NCBI GenBank assembly: GCA_965153355.1
Contig: OZ231126.1
Location: 68,510,001-68,574,000, forward strand
Origin: Flaccisagitta enflata
Taxonomy: Eukaryota > Chaetognatha > Sagittoidea > Aphragmophora
Direction: 5' to 3'
Length of the DNA stretch: 64,000 bases
The notes beneath the pieces were generated by a model. The model searched no databases. It saw nothing but the letters and a program-made list of their open reading frames with translations, and was not told the DNA's origin. Shown in pieces: positions 1 to 60,368 of the stretch. Position 1 is the stretch's first letter, and the number at the start of each line of letters is the position of its first letter. A program made the position numbers and the translations under genes.

Positions 1-35
1 ACATCGTAGTCATTGTTGTTATTCTCGTTGTTGTT

Positions 36-215
36 TTGATTGTTGTTTTTCTTGTTCTTGTTATTGTTCTTATTGAGGTTGTTTGCATTGTTGTTGTTGT
101 TTGCATTGTTGTTGTTGTTGTTTGCATTGTTCTTGTTGCTGTTTGCATTGTTGCTCTTGATGTTTTTTTTTTTATTTTTTGTTGCAGTTGTTTACGGTCT
201 TTGTTGCAGTTGTTA
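36..215. repeat. (GTT)n-rich degenerate tract
   Basis: TTGTTGTTGTTTGCATTG units. The small ORF over it is not a gene. Confidence 0.85.
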
Positions 216-218
216 ACG

Positions 219-338
219 GTCTTTTTTTTTAGTCGCGTTTTTTACTGCTCCTGCCCAATTGCTTGATTGGTCAATTTCATCACTGCCCCTGCCCACCCAC
301 ACGCGACTGGGGTAGCCGTGTATACGGCCTTGTTCTTT
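219..338 (-). mobile_element. Family A element, internally deleted
   Basis: TTTTAGTCGCG at one end, CACGCGACTGGGGTAGCCGT and GGCCTTGTTCT at the other. Confidence 0.75.
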
Positions 339-487
339 TTTGTATCAGTTATTTACGGTCTTGTTACTTTTGCCATTGATTTGATCCTTCTTGACTGCGC
401 ACAAAACATTTAATACGCGAACACTAGAAATCGGCGTCTCCGTTACTATCCGTTTTTGGACCCCGCCCAGGAGTGTTTTTTTTTCGT

Positions 488-490
488 GTG

Positions 491-562
<72 letters not shown>

Positions 563-588
563 GTGTGCGTATGTGTGCGTGTGTGTGC
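488..588. repeat. (GT)n microsatellite
   Basis: About 45 GT steps. Confidence 0.95.
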
Positions 589-1319
589 TCTAGCGCAGGT
601 CATAGAAAATCCTGCTTTGAAAGGGCTGGTCGCTCGCTAAGATTGTTCGCTCACTCCGCTCACTCGCTTTGCAGCGCTCTGCTTTGCTCACTCACTCGCT
701 CATAGGATTGCTCACTCACTTTGCTCACTCCCTCATGCCCCTATCCACCAACATTAGTGCTCCTTTCCAACTGCAACACTGACCCAGCCCACCTGCATAC
801 AACTTATTTGTGTACTTCAAATGGCGCCAAGAAATGACGTGCCTCTAACGTTAGGGGTGAAATTGTATCAATAGGATTTTCTCAGACTTTATCCAACTTA
901 GAAAGCTTGTTTCTTGGATGTTTTTTAACCGATTTAGACAAAATTCATGATGAAAAGGAAAAATTCTTTTATGTTCTTCTAAATGGCGCCAAGCGCGATC
1001 CTCTATCTTTTCTCATTTAGAAATTGAAGTAATTATCAAAATTTACTCAAACTTCATCTGACTTTGGGCACTTGTTTCTCAGTTGTTTTTTTCACCAATT
1101 TAGAAAAAATTCCTGATGAAAAGAAAGACTTTTGTGTTCTTTAAAATGGCGCCAAGCTTTCTTCTAGAAGTAGTTTGCTTACAAAGATAGAGGGGTATTT
1201 CAGCTTTTATGCTTGTGAATTGATGATCTTTTATGAGCAAATTCTGAGATGCGCGACCTTGAATTTGCGTCCTAACTCCCTTCCCCGACCTCGGGGACGT
1301 AAATTTATATATTTAGAAA

Positions 1320-1489
1320 GAACAAGGCCGGATACACGGCCAAAACCAGTCGCGGACGAGTGGGCAGGGGTGAGAATGCGCGTTTTCACACTAAGCGATC
1401 GTTTTCAACTCGAGCGTGACAGACTGACCAACTGACCAACCAACAGACGGACAAAGCCTCTTATAGAGTCGCTTGTCCGCGACTAAAAA
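1320..1489 (+). mobile_element. Hairpin-ended element family A
   Basis: 5' AACAAGGCCGGATACACGGC, motif CCAGTCGCGGACG, 3' AGTCGC/GCGACT hairpin and AAAAA. Confidence 0.88.
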
Positions 1490-2298
1490 CACTCACGGGT
1501 GGAGTAGCGAATTGGATAGTATCGGTGTAACTGACCTCTAGCGAACACCTTGTTGATTTGTGACCATTTCATAGTAGCTTTTGCTAAGTCATAGGCTGTT
1601 TCTTTTTTTTATCGCGTCAACGCGCGTTGATATGGAGTGAAAATGAAAACAGATTTGAATTGGTCATACTCTGGGGATATGACATGCAGCTCACTTTAAC
1701 TCACGTCGCCAAAGTTGACCCATAACAACCCTTTATTTTGAACTTCCTTAATTCATTGATTTTTTACTCAAATTTTTTGGAGAAAAAAAATCACCCAGAC
1801 ATGATTTTGGCCAAAAATGAATGAAATTCATTGCATTTGATGAATATTCTTCCATATTTGACGCGTGGGATCTATTCTAACGCAGGGAAAAAATTCCGAC
1901 ATTGCATTTTTCCTCGCGCTTTCGAGGAACAAACCCAAGTTGACTTCCCTACATTATTTTTCTTCATTCCTTTTACCTTCTTTCTTCTTTCTCTATTTCC
2001 TATTTTCCATCCTCACATACCTCGGCTGAGTCGCTGACTGCAGCTGCCGCATTTTGGCGCTAGCCTGAAGCGTAGCATAAACACCATGCTACACAGAACC
2101 GGCCCCTCTGAATTCGCTCGCATTCATAAATTTGTTCATCAGTTCATTCAAGACGTTTATCCATTCTAGATATTTATCACTTCAAACCCGACCCATCGCC
2201 GCTCTACTTGGGCTGTTAAGTGACTGACCACTGACCAGTTCCAACACTTATCAAAGGAACTTCGCTGATTCCTTTCAAGTTGATTAACATCTTCTCAC

Positions 2299-2916
2299 CT
2301 TCATATTCCACGTGTCGGCGAACCAAGGGTGTCTTTTCTTCCCTCCCACTTGAGAACAGTTGAGCATTTTCGCCGTTCTTTTCGCGTCTTTCTTGCTTTT
2401 GAATTCGACCCATCCTTCGGAATAATAAGTTCTTTTGGCGCGCTTCTTTTGCGAATTGTGATCTTCTTGGAGAAAGACCCGACCGAGCTTGCCGCAGTTG
2501 GACAAAGCGTTTCGGATTTGTTGCAAGTCCATGGCGGTCGGAATGGAGCTGAGGTACACGATCCCGCGTTCCACGTTCTTTTTACTGCCCGACTTCGATT
2601 CAACGTCTATGGAGTCATCATCAATGTCAATCAGGGCGGATGGTTCCAATTCTAGATTGTTCAATCCTCCTGAAACACCGACGTCATCGTTTTCATCATC
2701 GTCATCACCGCCATCATCGTTATCCGCATCGACCATCATTCGGGCGTCTTTGAAGCGATCATCGCGATCATCGTTATCGTCCGTCTCAGGAGCAGTCACG
2801 TACTGACTCGAAGCAGGTTCCTCGTCAGAATGTATTGCCTCCATCCCCTCGTTGGCCTTTTCATTGACATCGTCTGTTGGTTCGCTCGAGATTTCAGAAG
2901 AGTTCGGATTTTCCAT
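2299..2916 (-). CDS. ABT1: ABT1/Esf2 family, first coding exon (partial gene)
   Basis: ABT1 (yeast Esf2) is a nucleolar RNA-binding protein needed for early small-subunit ribosome assembly and 18S rRNA processing. The exon encodes 206 residues. The first ~115 are acidic (runs of D, E and DDGGDDDDEND), which fits the family. Next comes the RRM-like core: GIVYLSSIP (beta 1), KLGRVFLQ, YSEGWVEFKSKKDAKR and WFADTWNMK, all close to the human ABT1 core. The ATG at 2916-2914 opens the frame. The exon ends in phase 0 at AAG followed by GTGAGA. The expected continuation (YLHRFxWSHL in the family) is not between 1 and 2298, so the remaining exons must lie left of the window. The start codon is only 272 nt downstream of the QNG1 stop on the same strand. 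Confidence 0.9.
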
Positions 2917-3188
2917 CGTTATCTTTTTGCTTTTTGTTTGTCTTTTTTGGGGTGGGGGGGAAGAGAAATCACTAAATGTAAATGCGACATAAGAAAATAA
3001 GCAATCGAGAGTAATAAAAATATCCTCAGGACGAGGAATGGACGAGGGCGAGTTGGGTGATCATTTTCCAAGTACCCGGATTCCGACACGAGTTGATGTA
3101 GACAATCTCTGTAGTGTGCTGAAATAGCGTTTCCGAATGTAGCACGGTGCCAGTGCAGGAGGACCACTTTAGAGAATTGTCCTCCGTT

Positions 3189-3911
3189 TCAATAATAAAC
3201 GCATCGAATCTTATGAACGGGAATGTCCTTGACTTTATCCTCGTGCTCTTTAGCCCATGTCCAGAGGAAAAAGTCGACCAAAATCGCATTGACCTTCACA
3301 TCATCTCCGCCTTCGTCTTCTTTCAGCATCTTCTCGGCTCGATCCCTGATCAGTTCACAAGCGTGTATACTGCACCCTCTGATCTCCATCTCCCATCGAT
3401 CTCCGCTCCGCAGCATTTCCCCTCTCTTCAACGCCTCCGTGACCGAGGCAGAATAGGAAATGGCGCCGGTGAACGCGAGCGCCTGCGGGACGCGATAATC
3501 GGCGAACATCGTCACTTTGTGCAAATCGTGGAAATGACCGAGCCCACGGCCGGACAAGCAGCCCCAGACGTCGGCCACCACGATTTGAGCGCGTTTGTAG
3601 AAACAGACGCGGACGTCTTCGTCGTCGTCGTGGAAGACGGCCTCGTCGCGAAACGAAGGGAAATTCTCGACGAGGAGTTGAATCAATTCCATCGCCGACC
3701 CTCCGCAGGATGCCACGCAGTGGTAAAAGGAACCGTTGAAGTGATCAATCAACCGCTGGCCAACTTGATGCAAAATCTCCAGTCGTTCGTCGAAAAGTGG
3801 AATCTCCTCGGCTGTTTCGGAGCGGAACACGTGACGTAGGTCCGCGGTGGAAATGGAGGCGTACACACGAGGATCGGTCAGCGCAAAGCCAGAATCAAGA
3901 GCCCGATTCAC
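3189..3911 (-). CDS. QNG1: QNG1 exon 2 (last)
   Basis: 240 codons plus stop. It begins GTG AAT CGG after an AG acceptor, restoring the family sequence AAVNRAL. It ends with the conserved HKIRCVYY. Confidence 0.95.
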   Translation of the reverse strand: MNRALDSGFALTDPRVYASISTADLRHVFRSETAEEIPLFDERLEILHQVGQRLIDHFNGSFYHCVASCGGSAMELIQLLVENFPSFRDEAVFHDDDEDVRVCFYKRAQIVVADVWGCLSGRGLGHFHDLHKVTMFADYRVPQALAFTGAISYSASVTEALKRGEMLRSGDRWEMEIRGCSIHACELIRDRAEKMLKEDEGGDDVKVNAILVDFFLWTWAKEHEDKVKDIPVHKIRCVYY

Positions 3912-4492
3912 CTTGTAAGTTGACAGGGAGAGATGGACGGATGGAGATTGAAATACTGACAGCGAATGATCATGTCAGGGTGGCAAAACTAAAATCTCAT
4001 ATCTCGCCTTCCAAAATGAACGTTTAGAACGATCTGGATAGATCAAACTATACATTAATATATACAAGGCAGTAAGGATATGAAAGAAAACCCAACAGAA
4101 TCTGGAGTAATGTTACGTGCCATTTCCGAACTCGACCTCTCCCAAGTATATACCGCTGCGCACAGGCTCCAATAACCGACGTAATCCTTGTCCTTGTACT
4201 TGACGGTATATCTTTTTTCCCGGGTTTCGTCGCTCCAAAACGAGAAATTGAGGGCGTCGACGAAAAACACCCAATCGATCACCGACTTGATCGCGGATTC
4301 ATTGGCGTCGACGGCCAGCTTGGGATGAAGCGGCTCTTCGGACCAGCTGGAGAGGCCAAAATCGCCTTTTGACAACGCCGCGGAAATCAAACGCGCCGCC
4401 CATTCCACGCCGGAAGTACAAACGCTGACGTCCACGCTTTTTGAAGCGATGAAGGCGCCAGCCTGTTTGGGTAATAGCTTCTCTTTCGTCAT
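3189..4492 (-). CDS. QNG1: Queuosine 5'-phosphate N-glycosylase (queuosine salvage protein), two exons
   Basis: QNG1 (formerly C9orf64, DUF2419) releases queuine from queuosine 5'-phosphate so that the base can be reused for tRNA position 34. Exons are 4492-4154 and 3911-3189, joined in phase 0 (donor GTATAT, acceptor CAAG), giving 353 residues against 341 in human. Recognisable blocks in order: WVFFVDALNFSFWSDE, YSGYWSLCAAV-like text across the junction, VNRALDSG, VSFYKRAQIVVAD-like CFYKRAQIVVADVW, ITMFADYRVPQALAF and the terminal IPVHKIRCVYY, all matching the human protein nearly word for word. I chose the ATG at 4492 because the upstream in-frame ATG at 4564 adds 24 residues with no family counterpart. 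A plus-strand ORF at 3147-3839 is a shadow. Confidence 0.96.
4154..4492 (-). CDS. QNG1: QNG1 exon 1
   Basis: 113 codons, from ATG to GCG, followed by donor GTATAT. It ends in phase 0 within the conserved block GYWSLCAA. Confidence 0.93.
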
Positions 4493-6327
4493 TTTTTTCA
4501 AGCTTGTCTCATTGGGGAGAACAAATAAATGACACGGGTAGTCTAAATAAACGACACGGTTCAACTTGTGTCACTGAGGAGAACAAATAAAGGACGTGAC
4601 AGATGACTCGATGAAGTGCTAAAGAGACCGGATTTTCATTGTCAGTTAACCATCCCGGCAGAACACGACACCATATGTCGCCGGAAACATATTGGAGACG
4701 CTAGGAAGAGGAATGAGAGCAAATGATACGTCGTTTATTAAGACGTGTGCACTAGTTGATCAGATTACGAAAGATGGATGCCTTAGGAGCGAAGGACAAT
4801 TAGGAATCGTTTTATCTGGTTACGTGCTGGCCCATTGGGGAAGAGAGAATGATCGCATGATTCATCTGTTCTTCATCATCTTCGTCCTGAAAATAAGGAG
4901 GAAGGCATCTCGGTCGCCAACAAGGTCCTAGCCCAGGTAGCTGACAGTAGCCCTCTAGGTATCTAAAAAATATCTAAAATTTTTTTCCAAATATCTGAAT
5001 GAGTAGCAAGATTTTTCTTGTTATACCCAAGCGCTATATGGCACCGAACAGACACACACACACAAAACAAAACAACAAACACACACACGCACACAAAAAC
5101 ACACACAAAAACACATACAGTGCTTCACATAATTCTGAAAATCTGAATGGTAGTTATTCAATAATGAACTTTTAACCCACATCACATATACTGAGTCTTC
5201 AATTGTGACTGACTTATTCTAAATTGATGGTGTGCCTATCATAGTCAACATTATGATGATTTTTTTTTTCTTGTTTTTTCCTGTTTTGCCTGTAACAAAA
5301 ATTTTAAGTAGTCAGGGCATTCATGGTTGTAACTGAAAAAATCATCTTTTTCATGACATCTTTTTTTTAAACGGCCTTTATTTCTAAATGGTTTGAGCGA
5401 CAGAAGTTTAATTGGTCCAAAATGAATGACAATTTCATGATGTTATTGGTGACATGTGAGTCTTTCAGTGAGTTGGTAAGACCATCCACATGTCCTTTTG
5501 TAGGTTTATTTGACCACTGCTTATCTAGCCATTCCATGAACTCGGGCACCAGCAAAAAATTGCTACCCCAGTGAGTAATAAACCCCTTGTGCCACTGCTC
5601 CTGCTGTCTTGCACTCATATGAGACTGGGAATGAGTCTAGGGGTGATGTGTCTGTGCCTTGTTCAAACTACTTGAGATAGAACAATGTGTTGATATCTTG
5701 ATTCAATGTGACGACCTTGAAATCAATTTCTGACAAAATGTTTTCCAAACTAACAATTTTTTTTATAGTTTGTACATAATAATTCAAGCAATCTATATTA
5801 GAATTATTACCTTTTAAAAGTAGATTAAATCATGTTTGATTTGAGACCATTAAGTCATCTCTAGCTCTAGCAAATCAAAATGAGAGTAATATAAAAAAAA
5901 ATATCAAAACAAGAAACGTTTTTTTTTCAATTCACAACTATGACTACCTGATCTACTTAAAATTATAATGACAGACAAAATATTTGACAAAAACCCTTCG
6001 ATATAAAAAAATATCAAACAATATGCTACAAGAAGAAAAAAAGAAAAAATCACAATATTGATTATGAGAGGCATACTATCAATTTAAAATAAGTCAATTG
6101 CAATTGAAGACCCTGTAAACTAGGCTAACACCTATAAGTTGCGTGCAGAACATAAATAACTGAGGATGACATTAAATGACTTAAGATGACTTTAAAATAC
6201 TAAAAATGACTAAACAACTAAATTGACCTATATGACTCAAGTGACTCGATAAAGCTTAATATGACTTGAAATGACTTAGAATGACTTACTTTGACTTAAA
6301 ATGACTCAAAATGACCAAAAAAAAAAA

Positions 6328-6476
6328 GTAAAGTGTGATAGATGGATGAACAGACAGTTGGATGGACGGACAAACGGACGGACCAATGAACTGACGGACT
6401 GATGGACAGATAGATGGATGGACTGACAGACCAACCAACAAAGCGGGGTGTAGAGTTGCGTCGCACACGACTAAAA
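6328..6476 (+). mobile_element. Family A element, 3' part
   Basis: (GGACGGAC)n, AAAGCGGGGTGTAGAG and an imperfect hairpin AGTTGCG/ACGACT then AAAAA. Confidence 0.7.
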
Positions 6477-6660
6477 ATACAACTTGGCTCTATTGTATAA
6501 GTTGTGTTGGCCAGACCCTTGAAAGTAGTAAGTCAAAACTTGATGCTGACAAACTGATACACAGACGGATGGACAGACTGACCAACGATAGCTTATAGAC
6601 AAAATGCGGCACTGAAACAAAACTTAGAAATGAAACCAAACATCAAAACAAAAAGCCATG

Positions 6661-6956
6661 GAAGGAGAAAGAGAGAAAGAGAGAAAGAGAGAAAGAGAGA
6701 AAGAGAGAAAGAGAGAAAAAGAGAGAGAAAAAGAGAGAGAGAGAAAAAGAATATATAAAATATATAGATATATATAGAGATATAGATATATATATATATA
6801 TATATATATAGATATATATATATATATAGATATAGAGATATAGAGATAGAGATATATAGATAGAGAGAGAGAGATATATAGAGAGATAGAGATAGAGAGA
6901 GAGATAGATAAATAGAAGAAAGAGAGAGAAAGAGAAAGAAAGAGAAAGAGAGAGAG

Positions 6957-7045
<89 letters not shown>

Positions 7046-7046
7046 T
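6661..7046. repeat. Compound (GAGAAA)n, (AT)n, (GA)n microsatellite
   Basis: Nearly 400 bp of simple sequence. Confidence 0.95.
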
Positions 7047-8375
7047 TTTCCCTCTTATGACAAAGTATTATCGTAGCAAAAAACAAGTAGCTTTCAAGTA
7101 GCTAAATAGATACTCAAGTATCTATATGAAATCGTCAAGAGTATCTAAATTAATAGCTGGTAACAAAACGCCTCTTTTAGTAACTAAGCACCCCTCTGTA
7201 GTAGTTAAATATAGCTACCTAGTAGATAAGTTGGCGACCGAGGAAGGCATGGCCAACAAAATAAGTAAACGAAGAACCAAGAGGCGAGGCCCATAGTAAG
7301 GCCAGGCGTCGAGCATAATCAATTGTGGAAAATAGCGGCCCTTATCGAGCCCTTCAATCGGCAAAGGAAAGAAGATTCTCTCCTGAAAGACGTCCAGAAA
7401 CTGTCGACCTGACATCTACGAGTAGATCGAGGGGGAAATCCAAAAGCCCAGGGACTATTAGGGTGTGCATTGATTCACTTGAGGGACCTCATCGATCAAA
7501 GTCAAATTTCTTTTTGTCATCGTACAACATCATTGAAATTTTATACATTATTTGTTAAATTTCTGAGGAAAATAACTAAGGCGTTCTTACTGAAATTTAC
7601 CACTTTTAAACTAAGATAACCTCATCGAGTGTTAGCTTTATTGGCTATGCCAAAATCCTTGCGTTTGGAGTAAATCACATGTAATACAATAATTCTCTGT
7701 AAAATGAAAAGGCGATACAAGTATAGATATGGGCATGTTATCTAACAAGAATCGCAAAATCGAGATTTTACTCATATCAGTGCACGTGAATTTAAATAAC
7801 GGAACAAAATAGGAAACTTCAAAAGTCAAAGATTAGATTCTAGAGCATAATAAAAATTGACAAATATGTTAAGACAAATCCAGTACATCACAATTCAAAT
7901 TGAAAATGGATTCACCGATAAATACAAACACCTGGAATGATAAGTGACAAAAATAAAAATTACTTTCATGATTTTTAGGATGTAATGCAGACTAGAAAAG
8001 TGGACAATATGCTGTTAGAGAGTATCTAAAAATAATTGTATCACCACTGGATCATATTGGTATTTGGTAGAAAGTTTGCAAAAAGAGGGTACAATCAAAA
8101 TTCTAGTTTTATATCGATATAAAGTTAAGCTGTCTATGTGTCAAGACAGAAAAGGGACTTAAAGTGACCGCTTCCTTAGTGACCAAGCCTGTAAATATGC
8201 TTCTAAAAGTTATGCCCCTCACTAAGCTGCAACCTGATTGAGGCATTAACGCACGGATATCACGTTTCAGATCGTCATGAATCTTGCTCTCTGCCATCTG
8301 CTAAGGTGTACCAATAAAGGCGGCTAATCGCCGACCGGAAAAAAGTCGTACATGGGTGTCTTTTTTTGTGCATGT

Positions 8376-8520
8376 TTTTAGTTGCGGACACGCAACTCTA
8401 TAAGAGGCTTTGTCCGTCCGTCCGTCCGTCCGTCACGCTCGAGTTGAAAAGTGGGAAAACTCGCATTTCCGCCCCTGCCCACCCGTCCGCAACTGGCGGC
8501 CGTGTATCCGGCCTTGTTCT
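8376..8520 (-). mobile_element. Family A element, AGTTGCG subfamily
   Basis: Hairpin AGTTGCGGACACGCAACT at 8380-8397. The distal motif CCGTCCGCAACTGG carries the same changed bases. Ends GGCCTTGTTCT. Confidence 0.9.
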
Positions 8521-8618
8521 GTGTATGCATCTCATGATGTCTGGTTGATTGGCTGTCTGTTTTTGTTATTCAATCTCTGTCTCTCTGTGTCTTTTTTTGC
8601 TCTGTCTCTGTCTCTCTC

Positions 8619-8619
8619 T

Positions 8620-8690
<71 letters not shown>

Positions 8691-8765
8691 TCTCGGTCGC
8701 TCTCTCGGTCGCTCTCTCGGTCGCTCTCTCGGTCGCTCTCTCGGTCGCTCTCTCGCCCGCTCGCT
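8619..8765. repeat. (TG)n plus 12-bp (CTCGGTCGCTCT)n
   Basis: A 70-bp TG run followed by five and a half 12-bp units. Confidence 0.95.
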
Positions 8766-8955
8766 CGCTCTCTTTCTCTCTCTCTCAAGCAGAACAAAAT
8801 ATTGAAGCTAAGGTGTATTAACTGTCCTATGAGACGGACAGTCGGTCGAATAAATTTGTGTTTTGAAAACAGTCAGGATTGATCATCAATTTCAATCAAT
8901 CAAAACAGAGTCCTTGGAAGAATACCGAGCCCAGATAATCTGTAGCTTTCCGTCC

Positions 8956-8961
8956 TTTAAT
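8956..8961 (-). promoter_or_regulatory. Possible synaptojanin polyadenylation signal
   Basis: ATTAAA on the minus strand, about 100 nt past the stop codon at 9060. Confidence 0.3.
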
Positions 8962-9059
8962 AAGAAAGACTAGGGATAACCGCGACACAGTTGGACACAG
9001 GCTGGGTGCCTGAAAGAGGAGGATTCTCAGTAGCTCGTTAGCCAATCCGCATAACGTTG

Positions 9060-57324
<48,265 letters not shown>

Positions 57325-57814
57325 CTTCCACGTGGAATGTCCTGGACTTATCCTCAGACAGCTCAGGCTAGGTGGTTAACTACGCTTACGAGCGCATACT
57401 GAGCTCCCAGTTCCAACTTCAAACCGTTCGAATCTTCCGCATTACAGTTTCTGCAATTTTGACCACAAATAGATACACTTTTATCCCTATGGGGTGTATC
57501 GTAAAACCGTCTGACGAATATTAAGTGTCGAATTTCATTGCTATTCATTTGATCCAAATAATCAAATTTACAGGGGGGACAATAACAATCGGCAATAAAA
57601 ATGTGATATCGCATGAAAAACATGGCTTGCTCATCACACTTGCTTGCTTCATATAATGTTTGTGCAACACCCCGTAATCTGGGGTGGGATTAAACCACGG
57701 GGGTTCCTCGGGGTTGAACCCCTAGTAAGCCCCGAGAAACCTAAGCTTGGGGTGTGCTCGGGGTTGCTTGGGGTTTGCTCGGAGTTGCATTGTTAGAAAC
57801 GGACAAATAATTCC

Positions 57815-58240
57815 TTAAACCCACCCCTACCCCAACCCCTACACCCCATCCTACCCCTAGGCCCAACCTTACCCCTAGGCCCAACCTTACCCCTAAACCC
57901 AACGCTACCCCTAAACCCAATGCTACCCCTAAACCCAATGCTACCCCTAAATCCAATGCTACCCCTAAATCCAACGCTACCCTGAAACCCAACGCTACCC
58001 CTAAACCCAACGCTACCCCTAAACCCAACGCTACCCCTAAAGTCCCCAACCCCACCCAATCCCTAAACCCAACCCTACCCCTAAACGTAACCCTACCCCT
58101 AAACCCATCCCTACCCCTAAACCCAACCCTACCCCTTAACCCAACCCTACCCCTAAACCCAACCCTACCCCTAAACCCAACCCTTCCCCTGAACCCAACC
58201 CTACCTCTTAACTAGACCCTACCCCTGCACATAACCGTAC
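57815..58240. repeat. Telomere-like minisatellite, C-rich on plus strand
   Basis: About 28 degenerate units of CCTAAACCCAACSCTAC. It contains CCCTAA-type steps and lies just upstream of synaptojanin exon 1. Confidence 0.9.
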
Positions 58241-58344
58241 AGTCTAACTGCACCCCCTCCAAATGTTCCATCCTATTGGAATCAGTGATAAAAGTAAGGT
58301 CGGAAAACTGCAATTTCTGTCCCTTTTGTCGCAATCTTCTTGAG

Positions 58345-58478
58345 GAAGTCGATAGCCTCTTTATCCCAGCCTCCAAACGTTTCGACGACGAATGGTTGAA
58401 AGAAGATCCCTTCGGCTTGTCAATTGTCAAAATGTGTTCGAATTTTCGTAGCCTTCCTCGAATTGATGGCAGCCGCAG
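58345..58478 (+). CDS. Candidate exon of unknown gene
   Basis: 134 nt between a pyrimidine-rich acceptor (CAATCTTCTTGAG) and donor CGCAG|GTGTGT. It reads VDSLFIPASKRFDDEWLKED and PFGLSIVKMCSNFRSLPR. The composition looks coding. It could belong to the plus-strand membrane protein gene downstream, but its phase does not join that exon directly. A CRE-like TGACGTCA is at 58530-58537. Confidence 0.35.
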
Positions 58479-58800
58479 GTGTGTCAGCGGCTTAATGAAA
58501 GAACGCTTCCTGTGTAGGAGATACTAAGCTGACGTCATTTTTTTTCAATAATAATTAACCGCGGGACGTGACGGTGACACCGTGACAAACGTCGGTGTCG
58601 CGATGCCCAGCGTCGATGAAAGGTAAGGGGAAAATTTAAAGTAACAATCCAAGAAGGAAGTTTGGTGACAGATTCGGTGCCACTATCATGAATCGCAGTT
58701 ATTCCGAGCAGTGCACTGCGGAAAACGAAAGAGAGCGTGCTGGGTTTGAATCCGATCAGCAAAGAAAATGACACTCCTTTTTGGTCTGTTGCATTACACT

Positions 58801-58918
58801 TTTTTTAGTCGCGGACATGCGACTCTACACCTTGCCGTGTCGGTCGGTCCGTCGGTATCATTTTTGAATTGCGAGCAGTTTTCGCATTAATGCTCCTGCC
58901 CAACCGTCCGCGACTTAA
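58801..58918 (-). mobile_element. Family A element, truncated
   Basis: TTTTTTAGTCGCGGACATGC start; stops after CCGTCCGCGACT. Confidence 0.8.
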
Positions 58919-59081
58919 ATAAGAGACAACTTTTTTTAAATCAGCCTTGAATTTTTAACCGTTTTCAGCCTGAAATTCTCTTAAAGTGTTCTTAATTTCT
59001 TCGATGTTTACAAGCATGTAAACTGTAAAAAAATACCATATTTATAACAATTGTATCTTAAACTTGATCATTATCGTGGGT

Positions 59082-59202
59082 TTTTAGGTGCGACAAAGCA
59101 CTTCTATAACTGACTGTGTCCGTCGGTCGGTCTGTTGGTAACGCATTCATTCGACGATCCACAGGTCGCACCTTATTGGCCTACTTGGCCTTGTTTTTAT
59201 AT
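59082..59202 (-). mobile_element. Hairpin-ended element family B
   Basis: TTTTTAGGTGCGACAAAGCA start, AGGTCGCACCTTATTGG and ACTTGGCCTTGTTTT end. Confidence 0.87.
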
Positions 59203-59504
59203 AATGCCTGATTTCATAGGCAAGCTTAAAAAGGAAGTTATTTCTACAGATAAAAAAACCTTAATTTCTGAAAAATTCTTTTTTTAGATAAGAAACTAAC
59301 AAAAAAGTTATTTTGCAAATGGTCAAACTAAATCTCAGCCTGGGCATTCTCTTATTTTGTTCTTAAAATTATGGCAAATCTCAGGCTCATGTCTCTTATA
59401 AACTGGTCTCTTATAAAAAAAAATGTACTTGGATAGAATTAGAAATTAGAAATGTTGAAATCTTTAGTTGTATGTATGCAAAATGACCGTGTGGCTCTAG
59501 GCTT

Positions 59505-59612
<108 letters not shown>

Positions 59613-59995
59613 TCGATCATCGAGATCTGTCACTTTTCGTTGCGTCTGTCTGTCCGTCACTCTCTTTTGTCGATTGAGCACGGATTTCGCATCACCGCTC
59701 CTTCATCATTACCCGCGCCCCTGCCCCACCCCCGCATGCTACTACTGTTACTGTGACTCAAATATATTCACAAAGTTATGTTTTCTCGAACATCATACCA
59801 TTAAACAGTCGAGTTCATTGATATATCCACTGATAGTATTTTGTCATCAAATTCTGTACGTTCTTTCCCTCTTCATCTTCCTCCACCTCTTCCTCCTCTT
59901 CACCGCCCTCCCCGTCTTCCTCCTATTCACCTCTTCCTCCACCTCCTCTTCACCTTCCTCCGCCTCCTCTTGATTCATTAGAGAGCTCGTCGCTC

Positions 59996-60306
59996 ATACA
60001 CTTTTTTTTATAAGCACCTCGTTTATAAGCACGCCCAGCCTCAGATATTGGGAAAATTTACGCATATTGCTAAGCACGCTCCAGTCTGAGATTTTGGATT
60101 TAAAAAAAATTTTTTGGTGAATTTATAAAAGTATGTAAATTTTTAAATATTTTTGCTTGGAATTTAACAAAAACCAATGGAAACTTTGATAGAAATTGAA
60201 ATGATCTATAATATCAATTTGTCAGTACATTCAGAATTTTGATATTGATAGAAATAATTATATATATTATATATTATATATATTATATTATATATTATAT
60301 ATATTA

Positions 60307-60368
<62 letters not shown>

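Larger units (their letters stand above)
4493..9059. other. Intergenic: QNG1 to synaptojanin
   Basis: Holds AT-rich sequence, AC-rich DNA at 5050-5125, ATGACTT repeats at 6170-6315, two family A elements and two large microsatellites. I could not support a gene. The ORF at 7215-7415 (minus) has hydrophobic text but no usable splice context. Confidence 0.6.

Noticed and set aside
391-705. Plus-strand ORF of 104 residues (Cys-Val repeats)
   Set aside because: Translation of a (GT)n microsatellite. The same applies to the ORFs at 8410-8882, 10891-11569, 37224-37753, 52833-53341 (outside exon 5), 59452-59973, 62133-62570 and 63214-63614 (repeat parts).
3147-3839. Long plus-strand ORF of 230 residues
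   Set aside because: Antisense shadow of QNG1 exon 2, which has clear family homology.
7215-7415. Minus ORF with hydrophobic end (YFPQLIMLDAWPYYGPRLL)
   Set aside because: Looks partly coding-like but has no supported partner exon or family; left unannotated.
57363-57623. 86-residue minus ORF just upstream of the synaptojanin start
   Set aside because: Could be an upstream ORF, but it has no homology or splice support and ends 39 nt before the start codon.
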